64,000 nt of DNA, from contig URMK01000004.1 of NCBI GenBank assembly GCA_900548905.1, positions 144,979 through 208,978 on the forward strand. Reading direction: 5' to 3'. This DNA is from an uncultured Lachnospiraceae bacterium. GTDB lineage: Bacteria > Bacillota > Clostridia > Lachnospirales > Lachnospiraceae. Made by a program: the position numbers and the translations under genes. Below are positions 60,889 to 64,000 of the stretch, piece after piece; the first letter of the stretch is position 1, and each line of letters starts with the position of its first letter. Below the pieces are notes generated by a model, which did no database searches, was not told the origin of the DNA, and saw nothing but the letters and a program-made list of their open reading frames with translations.

Positions 60889-62352
60889 ATGATAGACCGA
60901 AAGGAACTCCAGAAGAAAGCGGAACAACTGATAGAACGCTATCAGATCCCCTCCGTCAGCATCACTTATTATCAGAACGGAAGCTTTGAAACTGTAAATG
61001 CCGGTTATAAAGATGTGGAAAATCAGATCCCTGCCGATGCCGATACCCTGTATTCCATCGGATCCTGTACCAAATCCTTTACTGCCGCCGCCATTGCGGT
61101 ACTTTGCGACAAAGGCCTGCTCCGCCTTGAGGATCCGGTGGCAACGGTGCTTCCTGAATTCGGTATGTATGATCCCTACGCCGGTTCCCATCTGACCATC
61201 CGGGATATGCTCTGCCACCGCTGCGGCCTTCCCCGGCATGAACTGGCCTGGTATCCCCGCCTTTCCCAATATAATGAAAAACAGATGATCGATATGCTGC
61301 GTTTTCTGAAGCCAAACGAACCGTTCCGCTATAAAATGCAGTATCAGAATATGATGTATACCCTGGCAGGTTTTGTTATCAGCCGGGTAAGCGGTACCAC
61401 ATGGGAGAAATTCGTACAGGAAAACCTGATTGCTCCGCTGGATATGGGTCCCATTTCTTATGACGCCCCCCAGTTGGAGACCTTTGAAGGACGGGCCAGA
61501 GGCTACCGTTTCTTTGAAGATGGGGACGTCCCCGGCAACAGGCAGGTCCCCTATTGCCCTCTTTACACCATGTGCCCTGCCGGCTCCATCAGCATGACCA
61601 GTACACAGCTGGCTAAATGGGATGCCCTTTTCCTGAACAAAGGAAAGGCTAACGGAAAACAGATTATCTCCGAGGAAATGTGTACTCAGATGTTCTCGCC
61701 CCAGATGCTCCTTTCCGATCCCATCGCAGCCCCCCTTCAGGGTTATCTGGATATGTGTTCCTACGGACTGGGCTTTTTCGTGGAAAATTACCGGGGAACC
61801 AAAGTGGTACAGCACGGCGGCCACATCGACGGTTTCATCGCCGACCAGTGTTTTGTCCCGGAAAAGGATTTCGCCTGCTCCGTGCTGACCAATTCCGAAA
61901 ATCCCTATGGGGCCCGCGTAATCCGCTATCTTCTTCTGGATGAAGCCCTCGGCCTGGAACCGGTGGACTGGATCGGAAATTTCCTCAGCTTCCATAACGA
62001 CATGAAGCAGAAGCAAGCGGAAGCCCTCACCAGCCGTGGCGCCGTGAAGTCCCAGTCCGACGAGTACCCCTGTCCCGCACCGCTCTCCGCGATCTGCGGC
62101 TCCTATGCAGATAACGGCTACGGAGATATCACTATCCGGGAAGAGGAGAACGGTCTTGCCCTGGAATTGGGAACCCTCACCCTCCACGGCTTCCACTGCC
62201 GCAGCCAGTATTTCCTGTTTACCGAAGAGCATGTGCTTCCCGGTGTACAGCTGGAAGCAGAAGCAGAAATCGACCGGGAAGGAAACGTGACCGCCTTTCT
62301 GGTGGCCCTGGAAACTACAGCAACAGAAAAAATCCGTTTTATAAGGAAATAG
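60889..62352 (+). CDS. Serine hydrolase of the beta-lactamase/penicillin-binding fold
   Basis: This 487-residue cytoplasmic protein (no signal peptide) has the SxxK motif SCTK (S59, K62), YxN (YQN, 152-154) and HGG at 309-311, the catalytic set of class C beta-lactamase-like hydrolases. A C-terminal beta-barrel-like part (from about 390) is as in D-aminopeptidases and esterases. Following the oppA-like gene by 53 bases, it probably trims imported D-amino-acid peptides. The start at 60,889 has GAGG at six bases. The gap before it contains a GC-only palindrome GCGGCCGCGGCCGC (about 60,861-60,874). Confidence 0.85.
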   Translation: MIDRKELQKKAEQLIERYQIPSVSITYYQNGSFETVNAGYKDVENQIPADADTLYSIGSCTKSFTAAAIAVLCDKGLLRLEDPVATVLPEFGMYDPYAGSHLTIRDMLCHRCGLPRHELAWYPRLSQYNEKQMIDMLRFLKPNEPFRYKMQYQNMMYTLAGFVISRVSGTTWEKFVQENLIAPLDMGPISYDAPQLETFEGRARGYRFFEDGDVPGNRQVPYCPLYTMCPAGSISMTSTQLAKWDALFLNKGKANGKQIISEEMCTQMFSPQMLLSDPIAAPLQGYLDMCSYGLGFFVENYRGTKVVQHGGHIDGFIADQCFVPEKDFACSVLTNSENPYGARVIRYLLLDEALGLEPVDWIGNFLSFHNDMKQKQAEALTSRGAVKSQSDEYPCPAPLSAICGSYADNGYGDITIREEENGLALELGTLTLHGFHCRSQYFLFTEEHVLPGVQLEAEAEIDREGNVTAFLVALETTATEKIRFIRK

Positions 62353-62367
62353 CCCTGCCACATAAAA

Positions 62368-62411
62368 ACAGCCTGCCGGCCCCTTTTTACAAAGTGATCC
62401 CGGCAGGCTGT
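62368..62411. terminator. Bidirectional terminator between hydrolase and HTH genes
   Basis: ACAGCCTGCCGG and CCGGCAGGCTGT form a 12-bp perfect stem with a 20-base loop. On the minus strand a TTTTTATG run follows, which fits the end of the HTH/DUF2975 unit. It also lies right after the serine hydrolase stop. Confidence 0.75.
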
Positions 62412-62512
62412 CGTTCCGTTCATTTCCGGTTCTTCGGCTGCTGTCCAAGGTGCTTTCCCGCGTTTGGGTATCCGGTACCACGCCCTGTGCAGTCCCCCTA
62501 TGACCCAAATAC

Positions 62513-62740
62513 CTATTCTCCCTTACTATCGCTTCCCGATCTGGTATACTCCAAAATATCTCCGGGCTGGCAGTCCAGTACATCACAAATGGCATCCAGT
62601 GTGGAGAACCGGACAGCCTTTACCTTTCCGGTTTTCAGGTTAGACAAATTCACATTGGAAATCCCAACCTTAGCCGCCAGCTCATTTAATGACATCTTCC
62701 TGTCTGCCATAACACGATCCAGCCTTAGTATTATCGCCAT
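62513..62740 (-). CDS. Cro/C1-type HTH regulator (YozG-like)
   Basis: This 75-residue protein has the HTH MSLNELAAKVGISNVNLSNLKTG (about 16-38) and VRFSTLDAICDVLDCQPGDILEY, typical of the short XRE-type regulators that are found beside DUF2975 membrane genes. It binds DNA as a dimer and likely controls its own operon. Its AGGAGAG site is close behind the DUF2975 stop (15 bases). Confidence 0.85.
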   Translation of the reverse strand: MAIILRLDRVMADRKMSLNELAAKVGISNVNLSNLKTGKVKAVRFSTLDAICDVLDCQPGDILEYTRSGSDSKGE

Positions 62741-62755
62741 ATTTCTCTCCTGTTT

Positions 62756-63343
62756 CTAAACGGTCATGTCCGAATTATTCTGGTATTTATAACCATAACG
62801 CATCAAAAGTGCAAAGACAAGGATAAAAAGGCCCGGAAAAAGATAATTCCCATCAAACATACAATGTCTTCCCTTTGCCAGGATTTCAAAATTCGTATAA
62901 TACCCGTTTATCCGCGGGAACAGAAAAGAGGAAACTAACATCAAAACACCTACTGCTATCCCCAGACGGTATAATGCACAATTAAACGGTCTCTTACTGA
63001 TTGCTATGGAAACAAGCATCAGAAAACACAAACACAAAATTATGCAGTACAACATCTTCCGGTAATACCTGACTGTCAATTCCATATCACCAAATACATC
63101 CGTTCCCGGCAAGGATGTAAATACTGGGAAATAAGCCAATACCATTATTCCGGATAAAAAAATAGCAAACCCCAGCAATATTTTAAATCCGACAGTCAGC
63201 CGGATTGGTTTCTCCTTTTCCCGGTAAATAATAGGTGATTCTCCGCAACTGCCCTTTTCACTTTTCCAATCAACGGGAGTGGTCAGCTTCTCCGTTTTCT
63301 TCCCTTGTCGCTTAAGCCATACATAGATACCTTCCTTACGCAT
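62756..63343 (-). CDS. DUF2975-like membrane protein
   Basis: This 195-residue protein has an N-terminal cytoplasmic part (1-50) and four membrane helices (about 52-72, 92-112, 125-145, 165-185). A partner HTH gene directly follows, which is the usual DUF2975 arrangement. The function is not known. It may sense a membrane state or signal to the HTH protein. It has a GGGAGG site. No clear promoter was found upstream. Confidence 0.7.
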   Translation of the reverse strand: MRKEGIYVWLKRQGKKTEKLTTPVDWKSEKGSCGESPIIYREKEKPIRLTVGFKILLGFAIFLSGIMVLAYFPVFTSLPGTDVFGDMELTVRYYRKMLYCIILCLCFLMLVSIAISKRPFNCALYRLGIAVGVLMLVSSFLFPRINGYYTNFEILAKGRHCMFDGNYLFPGLFILVFALLMRYGYKYQNNSDMTV

Positions 63344-63779
63344 ACCGCTTCCTCCCTGTTAAAGTGTCTGATCCGCAACCTCCACCTGTTCTTCCGGCAG
63401 CCCGGCTATATAAACAAAATTCCCTGCTCCTGCCAACTTCATTCTCCCCCTTGCTCTTTATCACGAAACATCCCCCTTACCTGTTTTTCTGTTTCCTGAA
63501 TTTTCTCTGCCCTATTCCCTCTTGTTCATGGCTATAATTATCCTGATATGAAATACAAAGCATGGTATTTTACTCTTATTTCTTTCTTGCTCGTTTTACC
63601 TGTGAATCTATTACCATCCATTATTATCCTTTAGATACAATATAGCATATAAAATTAAACTCTACAACAATTTGTTTAATGATTATCATTAAATTTTTAA
63701 CAGTAAACATTCTAGTTGTTTTATTTTTTAAAATATAAAAAGGAACCCCGATTCCGATTTGCCCCCAGGTTTCCGCCCC

Positions 63780-63822
63780 CTTATCCTGTCCCGTCAATGC
63801 ACAGAACCTGGGACAGGATAAG
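63780..63822. other. 13-bp perfect stem in the right-end gap
   Basis: CTTATCCTGTCCC and GGGACAGGATAAG are exact complements with a 17-base loop. Neither side has a T-tract, so it may be a protein-binding palindrome or an RNA structure rather than a terminator. Confidence 0.5.
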
Positions 63823-63894
63823 TACGCCCATACCAATCAGATTATTTTTCACCTTTGCACTCCCCTCTCAGCTGTGATAAAGTAAAAACAACAG

Positions 63895-63960
63895 ACTCAG
63901 ACTTCGCAGGTGCCAAATGACCGTCCGCCCGCTGCCGGAGCGGTATCCCCGGGACTGAAA
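63895..63960 (+). repeat. Interspersed repeat family 2, copy 3
   Basis: This copy shares ACTC-GACTTCGCAGGTGCC and the core CAAATG-CCGTCCGCCCGCTGCC with the copy at 50,196, and CGGGACTGA with the copy at 16,148. It lacks the perfect second arm of the 50,196 copy. Confidence 0.7.
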
Positions 63961-64000
63961 AGGAATTTTCACCAGTGCCTTTCAGACCATGGAGATAAGA

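Larger units (their letters stand above)
63344..64000. other. Right-end non-coding region
   Basis: No supported gene is seen in this 657-base stretch. It includes an AT-rich part (63,600-63,760), the long hairpin at 63,780-63,822 and a repeat family 2 copy. The strand of any nearby gene beyond 64,000 cannot be told. Confidence 0.55.

Noticed and set aside
60811..62595. 594-codon open frame on the minus strand
   Set aside because: It is antisense to the serine hydrolase gene, which has a full SxxK/YxN/HGG set. The antisense translation has no recognisable family.
63624..63836. 70-codon open frame on the minus strand
   Set aside because: It spans an AT-rich tract and a long hairpin, and lacks a ribosome binding site and any recognisable motif.
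1..64000. tRNA, rRNA, riboswitch and CRISPR features
   Set aside because: No tRNA-like cloverleaf ends, rRNA stretches, conserved riboswitch leaders or regularly spaced repeat-spacer units were recognised on reading. A covariance-model scan was not possible here.

Overview
The window looks like a chromosomal segment from a gut-type Firmicute of the family Lachnospiraceae (genus not decided). The reasons are strong AGGAGG-type ribosome binding sites, YesM/YesN-type two-component proteins next to a CUT1 sugar importer, Rpn-family and DUF2975/HTH genes, and moderate GC with AT-rich islands. No rRNA, tRNA or CRISPR array was seen.

Positions 1-39,400 hold a very large cell-surface polysaccharide locus, nearly all on the minus strand. 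It has about 18 glycosyltransferase domains: four GT11 (fucosyltransferase-like), seven GT4, four GT2, and one each of GT32, GT17, GT26 and DUF5672. It also has a Wzx flippase, a Wzy-like polymerase, an ABC flippase/exporter and a YfhO-type membrane protein. Tailoring genes are two hexapeptide acetyltransferases, a pyruvyltransferase-like protein, a deacetylase-like protein, two SGNH-type proteins, two AsnB-type amidotransferases, a radical SAM/SPASM protein and a GH105-like hydrolase. It reads as two main transcription units. One runs from a promoter near 39,370 to an intrinsic terminator at about 16,000. The other runs from a promoter near 9,800 down to 310. Between them lies an AT-rich, repeat-laden patch (9,900-16,480) with a plus-strand lipoprotein hydrolase. 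No priming phosphoglycosyltransferase, Wzz, regulatory kinase or nucleotide-sugar synthesis gene is visible, so the locus depends on genes elsewhere.

Positions 39,400-49,940 (minus strand) hold a catabolic island: sensor kinase, AraC-type response regulator, sugar-type binding protein, two permeases, a nucleoside-hydrolase-like protein lacking the usual catalytic His, and a long ADP-ribosylglycohydrolase-like protein with extra C-terminal domains. A 257-bp inverted-repeat element lies between the permeases and the hydrolases. The likely role is import and hydrolysis of a ribosylated or glycosylated small molecule. The substrate is unknown, and this is the best candidate in the window for an undescribed system.

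Positions 50,200-62,400 hold a peptide-scavenging region: a dipeptide epimerase of the enolase superfamily (plus strand), an Opp/Dpp-type importer (B, C, D and F on minus, binding protein divergent on plus), an amidohydrolase of the dipeptidase type, a LysR regulator and a beta-lactamase-fold serine hydrolase. Together they suggest uptake and breakdown of short peptides, possibly murein-derived L-Ala-D-Glu. An Rpn-family nuclease gene sits inside this region. An HTH/DUF2975 pair and a non-coding end (63,344-64,000) complete the window.

Two interspersed repeat families (three copies each) and two MITE-like inverted-repeat elements lie in the intergenic spaces. One repeat copy acts as a likely transcription terminator, one encodes the C-terminal tail of the Rpn protein, and one forms a 19-bp perfect stem just upstream of the epimerase gene.
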